A stretch of DNA of 64,000 nucleotides from Tetradesmus obliquus (GCA_030272155.1 CP126192.1:6544501-6608500), one strand, 5' to 3'. Counted from the first letter of the stretch, positions 11,258 to 21,073 are shown. Numbers and translations are program-made. The notes: generated by a model from the letters alone, not told the origin.

Positions 11258-12078
11258 GCAGCACGCCCTGTGGCCTGTCCCCGCCTGCCGCAGATGCTTA
11301 TTGGGCTGTGTGGCGCGGAGCTGATCAGCCCCAAGAGTGTGGGCACATACAGCGCCGTGAATTCGAACAATAACAACAGTAGCTCTAACACCCCTTGTGG
11401 CCTGTCCTCTCCTGCTGCAGATGTTGATCGGGCTGTGTGGCGCGGAGCTGATCAGCCCCAAGAGTGTGGGCACATACAGTGCCGTGAAATCAAACAATAA
11501 CAGCAGTGGCTCTAACACCCCCTGTGGCCTGTCTCGCCTGCCGCAGATGCTGATTGGGCTGTGTGGCGCTGAGCTGATCAGCCCCAAGAGCGTGGGCGCC
11601 AGCCAGGGCATCCTGGGCCTCATCAGCTACATGGGCGCGGCAGCAGCAGGCATCCCGCTGTCATTCATGCAGGTGGGTAGTGTGACAGTCCTAGCAGGGA
11701 AAGCGCAGCAGCAACTTATGATGCATGTACGCATCATCATCATCAGCAGCAGCAGCAGCAGGCATCTTGCTGTACTTATGCAGGTGGACAGTGTGCTTTT
11801 GAACTTCCCAGGGGGTGGGTTTGAGGCCGGGCACTTGCAGCCACTCTGTGTGATTTGCGCGGCCTCATCAGCTGCAGCTGTAGCCTCATCAGCGGCTGTA
11901 CTCTGATGTGCTGCTGGTGTGTTGCGTTGTGCTTTCTATCTGCATGCAGGTGCGCTATGGCTGGAACGGCTACTTCACTGCCATGATCGGCGCCTGCGTT
12001 GTCAGCCTGGTGCTGCTGCTGCCGCTGGCCAACGCCAAGAGCTACGTGCAGGCGCAGCGCGACGCCAAGGCGGTGTGA
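3111..12078 (+). CDS. UhpC/GlpT-family organophosphate:phosphate antiporter, plastid-type
   Basis: Eleven exons join without a frame break to 520 aa: 3111-3308, 3627-3724, 4090-4217, 6650-6810, 7243-7323, 7964-8123, 8843-8987, 9871-9968, 10128-10366, 11547-11672, 11950-12078. Residues 1-~70 are Ser/Thr/Arg-rich and look like a plastid transit peptide. About 12 membrane segments follow. Motifs are those of the organophosphate antiporter family: LYLNRGTLTF in the first helix and YLIRQGCTSW in the seventh place an Arg at each of the two phosphate-binding positions known from GlpT/UhpT. YGPQMLIGLCGAELISPKS and YGWNGYF match bacterial UhpC best. It probably exchanges hexose- or glycerol-phosphate for Pi at the plastid envelope; the substrate cannot be read from sequence. 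The introns hold about 20 partial exon copies. Start at 3111 is the first ATG in the frame of exon 1. Confidence 0.9.
4380..5345 (+). repeat. Five-copy ~202-bp tandem repeat in intron 3 of the UhpC gene
   Basis: The landmark AAATGGAAGTGATGACG recurs with small changes at about 4451, 4695, 4897, 5099 and 5301, giving spacings of 244, 202, 202 and 202 bp. Each unit also carries GCGCCGCTCACGTCATC and ACACCTGC. Within a unit CGTCATC and GATGACG can pair as a short hairpin. The first unit is longer because of an (ACAACTGCT)-like expansion near 4520-4580. It has no coding signal and is not a copy of any exon I can see. Confidence 0.85.
5346..6040 (+). other. Unique part of UhpC intron 3
   Basis: No exon copy, repeat or RNA gene is visible here. 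The base composition is less CTG-rich than the flanks and includes an AT-rich run near 5998-6040. I see nothing else in it. Confidence 0.5.
6048..6602 (+). repeat. Four degenerate upstream copies of the 5' end of UhpC exon 4
   Basis: The exon 4 start (GLSKFLGGMLGA, real exon at 6650) recurs at about 6048-6165, 6192-6225, 6318-6380 and 6527-6602. Most are preceded by TGCAG, so the acceptor was copied as well. The copy at 6527 also contains SLRLMLALGLI before it breaks off. All lie upstream of the true exon, none downstream. The true exon is the only one that continues to a donor in frame. Confidence 0.85.
6955..7428 (+). repeat. Downstream copies of the 3' ends of UhpC exons 4 and 5
   Basis: At 6955-7018 a decayed copy of the tail of exon 4 (TS..RWWTLLCALN, compare VWWWTMLWALN) follows the real exon, which ends at 6810. 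At 7393-7428 the tail of exon 5 recurs as RGTHWGLW followed by GTAAGC; the real tail is RGTYWGLW followed by GTGAGC at 7323. Both copies keep the exon end and the donor side of the junction. Confidence 0.75.
7624..7835 (+). repeat. Two upstream copies of the 5' end of UhpC exon 6
   Basis: Real exon 6 begins NISTNLGGFLSPLVVGYLA at 7964. Copies begin at about 7624 (NISTDLGSFLSTLV, short) and 7766 (NISTNLGVFLSPLVAGYLA, extending to KHF). Each is preceded by CCAG or AAG, the copied acceptor region. Confidence 0.88.
8197..8350 (+). repeat. Two downstream copies of the 3' end of UhpC exon 6
   Basis: The tail LLFALADKPEDTG ends the real exon at 8123. It recurs at about 8197-8230 (LLFALADSPRTQ) and 8311-8347 (LFALADNPEDTG). 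Both are followed by GTGGGC, so the donor side was duplicated too. Confidence 0.85.
8587..8790 (+). repeat. Two upstream copies of the 5' end of UhpC exon 7
   Basis: Real exon 7 starts GFPPVEAVKEPAAGADKAKQ at 8843. Copies at about 8587-8660 (GFLPVETVKQPAPGADK) and 8707-8785 (SFPPVKAVKEPAPGADK) precede it, with GTGCAG or GTGCAA before each. Confidence 0.88.
9181..9247 (+). repeat. Downstream copy of the 3' end of UhpC exon 7
   Basis: The segment reads DSMKEVHQLRTWLLALVYFF and ends in GTGTGAGC. The real exon tail at 8917-8987 reads DSMKEVVTSWRTWLLALVY with GTGTGAGT. Two small deletions in the copy change and then restore the frame. Confidence 0.88.
9516..9790 (+). repeat. Three upstream copies of the 5' end of UhpC exon 8
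   Basis: CAGCTACCTCATCCGCCAGG opens the real exon at 9871. Near copies occur at about 9520, 9635 and 9755, separated by CTG-rich spacers of about 115 bp. The copy at 9635 preserves YLIRQGCTSWLIF, including the Arg of the seventh helix. Confidence 0.85.
10535..10885 (+). repeat. Two downstream copies of the 3' end of UhpC exon 9
   Basis: The real exon tail LLALKQVPTGAASVQWLVIA...YGPQ ends at 10366 with donor GTGCGT. Copies at about 10538-10626 (ending YGTQ, donor GTGCGT) and 10793-10882 (ending YGPQ, donor GTGCGT) are nearly identical over 90 bases. Splicing from any of the three donors to exon 10 would be in phase. Confidence 0.92.
10975..11049 (-). repeat. (TTACA)15 microsatellite; TGTAA array on the minus strand
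   Basis: Fifteen perfect TTACA units lie inside UhpC intron 9. Read on the minus strand they are fifteen consecutive TGTAA pentamers, the chlorophyte polyadenylation signal. It may be a plain microsatellite, but it lies antisense to the host gene. Confidence 0.95.
11152..11262 (+). repeat. (AAC)n microsatellite in UhpC intron 9
   Basis: Three AACAACAATAA-type units lead into about 25 AAC/ACA triplets. It sits about 100 bp after the TTACA array and just before the exon 10 copies. Confidence 0.95.
11283..11480 (+). repeat. Two upstream copies of the 5' end of UhpC exon 10
   Basis: The start of real exon 10 (MLIGLCGAELISPKSVG, 11547) recurs at about 11292-11345 and 11418-11480. Each has CCGCAG or TGCAG before it and drifts into TYSAV after the copied part. 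The three segments are about 130 bp apart. Confidence 0.92.
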
Positions 12079-12152
12079 GAAGAGGGCATCAGGCCAGCCC
12101 TACTTGTGGGCATGTGCCTATGCCACATGTCCTATGTGTGCATAAGCCAATG

Positions 12153-12196
12153 CAAAGAGCTGCGTGCAGGCGCAGCGCGACGCCAAGGCGGCGTGA
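12153..12196 (+). repeat. Copy of the UhpC stop-codon end, after the gene
   Basis: The last codons of the gene (YVQAQRDAKAV, stop at 12076) are repeated about 120 bp downstream as CVQAQRDAKAA, again followed by TGA. The tail-copy rule therefore also holds for the terminal exon. Confidence 0.8.
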
Positions 12197-12199
12197 GAA

Positions 12200-13275
12200 C
12201 ACAAGGCGGCATGGTTGACATGACCTGCGCCAGCCCTGCAGTCTGGCATCGACATCATGCTTTGACCGGCGGCTACATAGCTGCATTTATGCGAAGGCCA
12301 CTGGAAGTTTGATGATTTACTTGATCTTTCTTTTGTGGCAGCATGAGCAGCTGCAGCTTGACGGGGTGTATCAGCGCAGCGGCATGTCAACAGGGGTTGA
12401 GAGAGACACGCCAAACTGTTGCATTGCTGCAGTGTGCTGGCAGATGTTGCAGTGAGTTGGCAGGCTGCGCACACGCAGTCGGGAGCGCTTGCCGGTGGTG
12501 GGGATGTGGGTAGGGTATCACAGCTGCGGTAACGGCAGAGCCGTCAACACACGACTCGTGCTGAGCTCAGCATGAGCATATGCATTGTCTGATATTTGTG
12601 CGCTTGCACAGCATGCTGGCTGGTGCGTGTGGTGCCAGACAGTTGGTGTAACACGCAACAACTGTGGTTGCATGAACTCTGCTGTGGTTGCACTCCTAGC
12701 ATAAGTGTGAGCAGCTGCTGCGATGCTGCTACCCAGCATGCGCTCAGCGTAGGCTGCTGGGTTGTTTGCATGCCAGCCTTTACGGACTTGGCTGCGTCTG
12801 ACTGCTGGCAATGCTGCAGATGGTGTGCGCTGAGTAGCAGCTACAGTGGCCCTGCAAGATCGAGACGAACTTTTGGATGGTTTTGATTGAACTGAATGGG
12901 ACCACTGTGTGGCTTCGTGTCACTCCAGACCCTCGGGTGGGGTTCCCCGAATCAGCCTGAGCGAGTCACTGCAAATGAGTGACAAGTGAGGGGCAGCGCC
13001 AACATATTTGCTAAACACTAATAAGCAAGCTTCAGAAATTTGTCAACGTTTCGCGAAATATCAGTGTAAACGCTTGTGTCAGCAGGACAAGCGGAGCTGC
13101 CCGCTTTTGCAAGCAAAAGTGCGCGAAGGCACATGTCTGCTGCTCGTCACTAAGAAAGTTAGTCAAAAGCCAGCATGTATCGTCCTGGCAGGATTGCTGC
13201 CACAGGTGAGCGTAGCTGCTCAACGGGAGGAAGCTGCTGCTGTTGTTTAGCACCTGCCACAGCATTGCCACTGTA
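12200..13275. other. Intergenic region UhpC / UBXN11
   Basis: Apart from the terminal copy and the TGTAA, I see no coding signal. The right half should hold the promoter and 5' UTR of the UBX gene. Confidence 0.5.
12647..12651 (+). terminator. Putative polyadenylation signal TGTAA (UhpC)
   Basis: TGTAA occurs about 570 bases after the UhpC stop codon. TGTAA is the established chlorophyte poly(A) signal; assignment to this gene is by position only. Confidence 0.4.
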
Positions 13276-15250
13276 ATGGGCCACAACCTCAGCATCTCAA
13301 CTACTTCTGCTGTAGGCCGCGGAGAGACATTGGACGACCTTGTAGAGAGGAATTTGCTATCGTTATTGAAGGCCACAGGCCCAAACCTGGCAGCACAGGT
13401 ACGCACTGCAAGCTCAACAACAGGATCCTCAGCTGCACTGTATTACTGTATGCTGGTGCCAGCATGCACAGAAAAGCATTTTCTGCTGCCACACAGCTAG
13501 CTGCAACAGCAAAAGCTGCGTGCAACTTAGTGTAATCTCCCTGTATGTGACATCTGGTTATGTGCATGACTGCGCTGGTACCATGTTACAGGCGCCTGCC
13601 CCTGACAGTACCGACTTGGTGGCTGGCCTGGTCAGTAAGGTGCTGGCCCTGGAGTCAGACAATGCAGCACTTAAGGAGCAGCTGCAAGCACTGCAGCAGC
13701 AACAGAAACAGCAAGCACACCAGCAGCAGCAGCTTGCACAGAGCAACGAGCTGCCGAACCAACAGCAGCAACCGGGCAGCTGTGCATGTGAACAGCATGA
13801 CTTGAATGTGCAACAGCAGCAGCAGCAGCAGCTTCAACACCTGCAGCTAGAGCTGCAGCGGATGCGCCAGCAGTGCAAGGCGGCATGGCAGCAGGTGGCT
13901 GAGCTGAAATCCTTTCTCAATGACTATGGACTAGTGTGGGTGGGGCAGCAGCCAAGCCTTCCTGAAGCAGGCCAGGCGTGCTGCAGCACTGCATGTGGCG
14001 CTACTGATGTGCAAGCGGCTAGCCCTACGTATAGCCCTGGCAATGCAGCATCAAAAGCTGCTGCTGCAACAACAGCAGGGCCAGCAGCTGCTGCTGCTGT
14101 GTTACCTTTTGATGTGTCAGAACTGCAAGAAGCCTTGGATGACTTGAATCAGCTAGCTGGCGATGGCATTGGCCAGCTGAAGCAGCTGAACAGCCCATCA
14201 GCAGCACGACCTGCAGCCTCACCTAGCAACAGCAGCAGCAGCAGCAGGGGCAGGGCAATGCAGCTGGTCACTCCTGATCCCATCAAGCTAGCCATATTCA
14301 GTGATGGGCTTGTGCTGCATCAGTGCCCTCCTTTGCCATACAGCAGTGAGGCTGCTGACAGCATCCTGTCAGATATCTTTGACGGATACTTTCCATCAGC
14401 ACTCAAAGACGAGTTCCCAGATGGTACACCCATCCAGCTGGTAGATAGAACTGACCAGACGCTTGCTCAAGCAGCAGCAGCAGCAGCAGCAGCAGCACAG
14501 AAGTGCAGCAACATCATCGGTTGGCAGGATTTGGAACAGCAGCAGCAGCAGCGGGGCTTGTCTGGCCTTGCTGGATTGAGTGGGCAAGCATTCTTGGATC
14601 GGCTTCCCAAGACAGTGATTCGGAACCAGCAGGTGGTCAGTGTCGGGCCTGCTGTGGAGCAGTTCATCAACGGCAGCAGCAGCAGTAGTGGTGCTGCAGG
14701 CAAGATATACTTAAGGCCCAGCAGCTGCTCTGGTGGCCTGTCACGAAGGGCGTCACAGGGAGGAGCAACAGCGGCAGTGGGGCAGCAGGAAGGATCAGCA
14801 GCAGCAAATGCCGGCACCTCACTGCAGCAGCAGCAGCAGCAGGCGACCATCCAGGTCAAAAGTGAGGATGGCAAGCAGACGTACGTGCTGCTGATGCCTT
14901 ACACAGCAACGCTGGCAGCGCTGCGTGCCAGCATAGACAAGCATAGGGCAATCACAGGAGCCCCTTGCCATATCTGCCAGCAGCAGCAGGCCCCAACAGC
15001 TAACGCAAGTGGGAGCCCTGCCCCGGCAAACGGCGGTCCTGTAGGCAGCGGTCAGGCGCCAGCCAGTATCAGTACACAAGATATGCAGAGGGCTGCTGGT
15101 GCGTGCTGCGGCTATGAGCTGCGCAGCGCGTTTCCTGCAAGGCTGTATGCTGACGTCAGCATGAGCCTGGAGCAGGCGGGTCTGGTGCCCTCAGCCACGC
15201 TGTTCATGCGGCACGCAGCAGCTGCAGGAGCAGCTGCAGGCCAGACGTGA
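13276..15250 (+). CDS. UBXN11: SEP-UBX domain protein, UBXN11 type
   Basis: Two exons, 13276-13398 and 13592-15250, join in phase 0 to 593 aa. The first ATG in the exon 1 frame is at 13276. Exon 2 opens with a short leucine/glutamine coiled coil (LVSKVLALESDNAALKEQL), then poly-Q. The SEP domain is visible as LSDIFDGYFPSALKDEFPDG, followed after a poly-A insert by FLDRLPKTVIRNQQVVSVG, which matches the UBXN11 block after SEP. The C-terminus is a UBX fold (TIQVKSEDGKQTYVLLMPY ... YELRSAFPARLYAD ... SLEQAGLVPSATLFM). UBX domains recruit the p97/CDC48 ATPase. The loop reads FPAR instead of the usual FPR, so p97 binding may be altered. This gene has no exon copies in its single intron. Confidence 0.87.
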
Positions 15251-15710
15251 CGGGCGCTAGGAAGGTGTGTGGCAGTACGCTCATGATGAGCAGCGCCCTG
15301 TGGGACGCGTGGGCTCCAGGAGGCGTTTGGCTTGTACCTTGCAAGGTGGCAGATTGCTCGAGTAGTAGCTCGGTAACCTTGCTGCTGCTGGACTGCTGAC
15401 AGTGGTCCATGTGGGTGACGTCAGCGACTTCAAGCAGTGCTGCGCTCATATTGTGATGTTCTTTTGTTACTCGATTATTTTGTTACTCAGGTCATGAGGA
15501 GACCTGTGGTCAGTTTTCACGGCCACACAGCTCATGCATGAGGCTGGCATTGCCCAGCACATCAGATCAACAGAATACACAGTGTGCACGACTCTGTCAT
15601 GTACGTGGAAAAAAATGTAGGTGGAAATCTGCCACTGCTTGCAAAGGCTTCAACTCAAGACAGCATATTTTAACGGCTGACATGACCTTATCAACAGAAG
15701 TCGGGTACGG

Positions 15711-15715
15711 TTACA
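15711..15715 (-). terminator. Putative polyadenylation signal TGTAA (VPS23)
   Basis: TTACA on the plus strand lies about 480 bases beyond the VPS23 stop codon. The gap between the two convergent stop codons (15250 and 16192) holds no other recognisable feature. Confidence 0.4.
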
Positions 15716-16191
15716 CCTCCATGTGATCCATCCTAGCACGCGCATGCCAAGGCATGATGCAGCTGGTACGTAAACAGCCACTTTGTGCTGCGATGATCAT
15801 CGCATTCATGGAATGCAGCCATCGAGCGGGCTGATGATCAACAACACATTGTGATGGGGTAGTTGCTGCCAGTGCATGATAACAAGACAGCGCGCCTGAC
15901 TGTTGGGTGGGCCCTGCAAGAGCAAGGTCCTGCGGAACTCCCACAAAAGCTTCCAAACCGACTGCCAGCCAGGATGCACACAACACCGTGTGACACATGC
16001 TGCTTGTGCAAAGATTGTACCACAACACCAAGGCGCCATCTGCCCAACCCAGCGTTTAACCAGTTGTGCCAAGCCACCGCTGCTGCTGCCTCAGCGGTGT
16101 CCCCAGGTGCACTGCTTGCACAATGCAATCATTACCATCACATACAACCCAGCTGCAGCCACGTCACAAACTGTCTTAGCTCCTAGCTGCC

Positions 16192-19100
16192 TCAGCGGTG
16201 CGACCAGGTGTCGCCGTGTGTCAGCATGCAGGCTGCGCCTGAGCTGCCAGAGCTGCGCGGCTGCGGCTGCTGCCGCTGCGCAGCCGCCACCTTGAGGCCC
16301 AATGCACGCGCCAGAAACTGCTTGCGGCACAGCAGCCGCACCTGCAGAGAGGTAGGTAGGTAGGGGCGCAGAGGGGTGCAGGCGCAGCAGCAGGCAGCCA
16401 GGCAGGGTATGTCAGGCGAAATGACGAGGCAGGGAGCACTGTATCAGGCGCCCAGCTGCATACAAAGCATACACCAGACAGCTGCCGCATGTTTGCACTT
16501 TGTGCAGCCTTGCCCCATACTACAGCAGCCCACTCTCACAAAAAGGACAACTTAAAAAGAGCAGCACACACTCGCACCTGCTTCATGTACACGTCTGGCG
16601 CCAGCTTGCCCTGCAGCATGCCCTTCTCCAGAGCAAGCAGCACATCCTCAACCACACAGCCACGGCGCCAAACACAATACAAACAAAAAAGAACAGCCTG
16701 ACCACGCACCTGCTTCATGTACACGTCTGGTGCCAGCTTGCCTTGCAGCATGCCCTTCTCTAGCGCCAGCAGCACATCCTCAACCGCACAGCCCCAGCGC
16801 TAAGCACGAAACAAAGAAACAGCCTGACCACGCACCTGCTTCATATAGACATCGGGTGCCAGCTTGCCTTGCAGCATGCCCTTCCAGAGCAAGCAGCACA
16901 TCCTCAACCACACAGCCACGGCGCCAAAACAACACCAAAAAACAGCCTGACCACGCACCTGCTTCATAAGGACATCAGGTGCCAGCTTGCCTTGCAGCAT
17001 GCCCTTCTCTAGCGCCAGCAGCACATCCTCAACCGCACAGCCACGGCGCCAAACACAAAACCACAAACAGCCTTACTGCGCACCTGTTTCATGTACACGT
17101 CTGGCGCCAGCTTGCCCTGTAGCATGCCCTTCTCCAGAGCCAGCAGCACATCCTCAACTGCACAATCCCGACGCCAAACACAATACAAACAAAAAAACAG
17201 CCTGACCACGCACCTGCTTCATGTACACGTCTGGTGCCAGCTTGCCTTGCAGCATGCCCTTGTCCAAAGCCAGCAGCACATCCTCAACCGCACAATCCTC
17301 CGCCTGCGCAGCCAGCGCCTGCCTGCTCAGATCATCCGCAGGCACCACCACCTTGTTCACGTCCAGCTGGCCAGAAGCTTCAGCAGCAGCAGCCACTGCG
17401 TCGGCCTTCCACTCGTGCTCGTTGAGCCATGCTTCGAGCGCTGCGGATTGGCGGCCCAGCTGCGCCACGAGGCCTTCTGTGCCGGCTCGCTCCTGCTGGA
17501 TGGCGGACACCTGCGTGATACAGCGCAGGGAGCGAGGGAGGAAAAACATCAGGCAGTTGGTGTGCAGTTGGTGTGTTGTAGCAAAACACGGCGCAGGCGG
17601 CCCAGCTGCGCGACGAGGCCTTCTGTGCCGGTTCGCTCCTGCTGGATGGCAGAGACCTGCACAGTTGGGACAGCAGCAACGGCAGTGGTGTTACGCACAT
17701 GTGGACAAGTATCTGGGTGATGCGATGACAATGCAGGCAGCAGTGCATGTGCACACTGCTGGATGGACTGGCGGCCGAGCTGCGGGACGAGGCCCCCGGT
17801 GCCGGCTAGCTCCTGCTGGATGGCAGAGACCTGCAAGATCAGAGCAAGGGCGCCGGTGGTGACTTGACGGAGACTATATACAGGTGTGGGGTTGGTGGCA
17901 TGACATTGCAGGCAGAGAAGTGTGTGCACCCTGGTGAACGGAGTGGCGGTCCAGCTGCACGACGAGGCCCTCTGTGCCTGCGGAGACCTGTGAGTGAGAA
18001 CTAGCACAGGTTACATCACCAAACTGTGCAGCCTGCTGCTGCCTCACCAGGCCCCGCAACTCCTGTCCCTGGCCACAAGCTTGCGCTGCACCTCCAGCAG
18101 CCCAACCCACACAGCCTATCAACCCTGCAGCCATGCTGGCAGGCTGAAATGAGATCAACTCACTACCCCCGCAACTCCCTGTCTCTTGCCACCAACTTGC
18201 GCTGCACCTCCCACAGCCCCAACCCGCACCCTGCAACACCCTGTCAATCCTGCAGCCATGCAGGCAAAATCAAATGTCAATGTAACCTGCTCACCAGCCC
18301 CTGCAGCTCCCTGTCCCTTGCCACCAGCTTGCGCTGCACCTCCAGCAGCACGTCCATCTCCTCGGCTGCCCAACCAAAACCCTGCAACTACAAAACTCCA
18401 AACCCTAAAGCCCTACGCCCTGCCTCACCATGCCCTGCAGCTCCCTGTCCCGTGCCACCAGCTTGCGCTGCACTTCAAGCAGCCCGTCCATCTCCTCGGC
18501 TGCGTGGCGGTTGAACGCCTCCAGCCCAGCCTGCAGCCGCCCACCCAGCGCACGCACCGCCAGCGCCTGCAGGAAAGGCAAAAGACAGATAGGCGCGAAG
18601 ATGTGAATCGGCAAGCCCAGCCTGCAGCCGCCCACCCAGCGCGCACCGCCAGCGCCTGCAGGGAAGGCAAAAGACAGATAGGCGCGAAGATGTGAATCAG
18701 CAAGCCCAGCCTGCAGCCGCCCGCCCAGCGCACGCACCGCCAGCGCCTGCCAGGGAGACCGTCAGTAAGTCAGGCAGGCAGGCAGACAGGTGTATCAGCA
18801 GGCAGGCAGAGAGGGCAGGCAGAGAGGACTATGGCAGGCTTGCAGAGAGGGCTGCAGCTATCGGCAGCAAGCACATGACCTACAAGGCTTGCTGGAGAAC
18901 GCACCACAACACCCTACTGTAGCGTCAAGAACATGTAATGATGTGTCTCAAAACCCAGCCCCCTCCCCTTACCTGGAAGCTGCCCTTCAGCTCCTCCACC
19001 TGCTGCTGCTTGGGATCCAGTGCAGGCGGAGGCGGCGGCCGCGCTGCATAGCCCATGCCTGCTGCTGCTGCTGCTGCTGCTGCGTCTGGCGGCCGCACCC

Positions 19101-20709
19101 CGCTGCCTGCTGCTGTTGCTGCTGCATACGCTGGTCCCCACAGCGAGTGACTCGCCAAGTTGGGGTCTGGCTGCTGCTGCTGCGCTGCTGCGTGGTTAGG
19201 GTAGCCGCCATTGTGCTGCTGCTGCTGCAGGCCGCCTGGCGGCGGCAAATGCTGCATCATGCCTTGCTGCTGCTGCTGCTGCTGCATGCTGGCGTATCCT
19301 GCGTAGGGGTTGCTGCTGCTGCTGCCGGGTCCTTGCTGCTGACCTGGCGGCGGCACGTACCCTGGCGGTTTAGTGTACAGCGGCGGTTCAGCGCCAAACA
19401 GCATCGCCATCTCCTGGCAGGCTGTTGACAGGTCAGAGCTAGGGTGCAGCCAGTTTGCAATGCAGCTGGTGCGCACGAGGCCTGAAGGGTCCACATATGT
19501 GTGGCCTGCTTTAATGATCATGTTTGCTGTGGGGCACACATACACGATGGGGGCCTGCAGGGGGTAGCGCTCAGGCAGCCACACCACCACCGGAATGTTG
19601 TACTTGTGTGCCTGCAGGAAACAGGGTTGGTGTGCGCTCAGTGTAAGCAGCTTTCCTGCAAGCAAGAGCTGTGCTTGCTTGCTGCGGCGGGTTGAAGATA
19701 CCACAGGTGTTTGTCTGTCTTTGCATGCATTGTGATGCCAAGCCCCCGGCAAGTTCTGCAAACACCTTGCTGTGCCTTCTCGGCGCTGCTGCTGAGTGAT
19801 GCAAGCTGCTGCTCTGCCTGACAGTCGCAGCTGTCTACAGATGTACAACTCGCGCAGCAGCTGCTGTTGGCTGGTGCGCTGCTGGCTTCTGGCTGCCCAG
19901 TGTGTCCTGCAAGTTGGCCACCCAGTTGTTGTCATAGTACAGCCAGCGCCATATCTTCAGCACCCACCTGGTAGTGGATGGGGATGGTGCCCTCGGCTTT
20001 GATGAGGTGCAGGATCCTGCAAGCAACATTGGGGTTTTAGAATAGGGTATTTCCATGTTGGCTTGTTGTGTACACGGTGCAGCTGGCACACATACTCAAT
20101 CATGCCAGCATCTAGTAGCGTGCAGGGTTTACGACGTTGTTGCTCTGGCATGCACGGCAACCTGAGAACGATGATGATGCCAGCTGTGCACATGAGGGTA
20201 GCTCAGCACTGCTGAGCAGGGTTGCGCTGCTGTACGCCAGGCTGCAGCAGCTGCTGATCACCAGGTTTGCTCACCTGCCATCATTGGTGTGGTACTCACT
20301 GACCTTGATGGTCAGGTTGGGGAACATCTGCAGCGTACACCAGATGCAAGAGAGGAAGGTGCAGTACTCAGCAGTAGCTGGCAGCATGTCTGAGCACTGA
20401 TGCTGCTGCACAAGCCTGACGCCAGCTCCCGCATATGCAAGCGCAAATATGTTGCAAAATGCATCTTTTACACTGAACTGAGGCTGCAGGCGTGACCACT
20501 GCATACGTAGATGGCCCTTGTTCATGCAGCAGCACATACAGAACCGTTTCAACACCAACGCCCTAGTTCCGCGTGCACACCTTCAACAGGTCTGACAGAT
20601 GCTCCCGAATCGTCCATTTGTTGCGCTCCTCGTATGGAACCGCCTGGGGCCCGCGCTGTGAGAGCACAGACGAAATGAATTCAACTGCTTGCCCAAGTGG
20701 AGGGCCCAT
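16192..20709 (-). CDS. VPS23: ESCRT-I subunit VPS23/TSG101 (ELCH type)
   Basis: Seven exons join in phase to 484 aa: 20581-20709, 20275-20327, 19968-20016, 18973-19611, 18429-18566, 17214-17510, 16192-16341. Residues ~1-145 form the UEV domain, a catalytically dead E2 fold that binds ubiquitin and PTAP-type motifs: VLSQRGPQAVPYEERNKW, GTIPIHYQ, NIPVVVWLPERYP, PTANMIIKAGHTYV and EPPLYTKPPGY. A long P/Q/G-rich linker follows, then a coiled coil (LEVQRKLVARDRELQG) and the C-terminal core/steadiness box (AVEDVLLALDKGMLQGKLAP, then VRLLCRKQFLARALGLKVAA). It acts in multivesicular-body sorting. Plant ELC is about 400 aa; the excess here is the linker. At least 13 partial exon copies crowd the introns of the 3' half. 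Confidence 0.94.
16566..17165 (-). repeat. Five downstream copies of the 3' end of VPS23 exon 6
   Basis: The exon 6 tail (VEDVLLALDKGMLQGKLAP, VYMKQ, donor GTGCGT; real exon ends at 17214) recurs five times. The copies end at about 17085, 16960, 16840, 16715 and 16582, about 125 bp apart. They read VEDVLLALEKGMLQGKLAP or close variants, and most keep donor GTGCGTGG. One copy lost three bases around LALEKG. Each copy is preceded by GTTGAG, a possible AG acceptor in phase 0. Confidence 0.93.
17590..17990 (-). repeat. Three upstream copies of the 5' end of VPS23 exon 6
   Basis: Real exon 6 begins VSAIQQERAGTEGLVAQLGR at 17510. On the minus strand, copies lie upstream at about 17590-17657 (VSAIQQERTGTEGLVAQLG), 17763-17830 (VSAIQQELAGTGGLVPQLG) and 17932-17990 (AGTEGLVVQLDR, shorter). 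CAG precedes each. Confidence 0.9.
18014..18372 (-). repeat. Three downstream copies of the 3' end of VPS23 exon 5
   Basis: The exon 5 tail LLEVQRKLVARDRELQG (real donor at 18428) recurs at about 18295-18370, 18160-18225 and 18040-18105. All retain EVQRKLVARDREL with minor changes and are followed by GTGAGC- or GTGAGG-like donors. Confidence 0.88.
18580..18752 (-). repeat. Two upstream copies of the 5' end of VPS23 exon 5
   Basis: Real exon 5 begins ALAVRALGGRLQAGLEAFN at 18566. Two copies of ALAVRALGGRLQAGL and part of the preceding intron (TTCGCGCCTATCTGTC on the minus strand) lie immediately upstream as ~80-bp units. Confidence 0.9.
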
Positions 20710-21068
20710 GAAGCTGCCACCGAAGCGAAACTGTTTATGTTTGCAGAAGCTTAGGTAGATCCGACGCTTTCGAGTGAATCTAGGTGTGCGTGCGTGCCAA
20801 CAGCAGTAGTGAGAGGCAGGTGAGCGGAGCTGTCAGAGCTCAAGCTGCAACGTGAACGTAGGCAGCGGTGCTTACACCCAATACGTCACAGCAAGCTTGG
20901 TCACCGCCCTGTACCGGGAAGACATTGGCACTGCAGACCACTGGGGTTTCCTGCAGTCAAACGCATGTGACAGGGTGTACCGTGCCAAACCCTGGCACCT
21001 GCCACAGCAATACAATGGTCCTGCACAACCCCATAGCGCGCTGGCTGTCACAAAGCCTGGAGCAACAA

Positions 21069-21073
21069 TTACA
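21069..21073 (-). terminator. Putative polyadenylation signal TGTAA (aldo-keto reductase)
   Basis: TTACA on the plus strand lies about 490 bases beyond the reductase stop. A second candidate is at 20872-20876. The rest of 20710-21560 shows no gene; its left part should contain the VPS23 promoter. Confidence 0.35.

Noticed and set aside
10971..11262. CRISPR-like repeat array
   Set aside because: Period of 3-5 bp with no spacers; these are microsatellites in a eukaryotic intron.
11073..11391. Minus-strand poly-Leu/poly-Val open frames
   Set aside because: They are translations of the AAC microsatellite in a UhpC intron, with no start context or flanking protein.
16536..17066. Separate small genes encoding repeated VLLALEKGMLQGKLAP peptides
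   Set aside because: They are tail copies of VPS23 exon 6 within one intron; they lack starts, and the whole pattern is explained by junction duplication.
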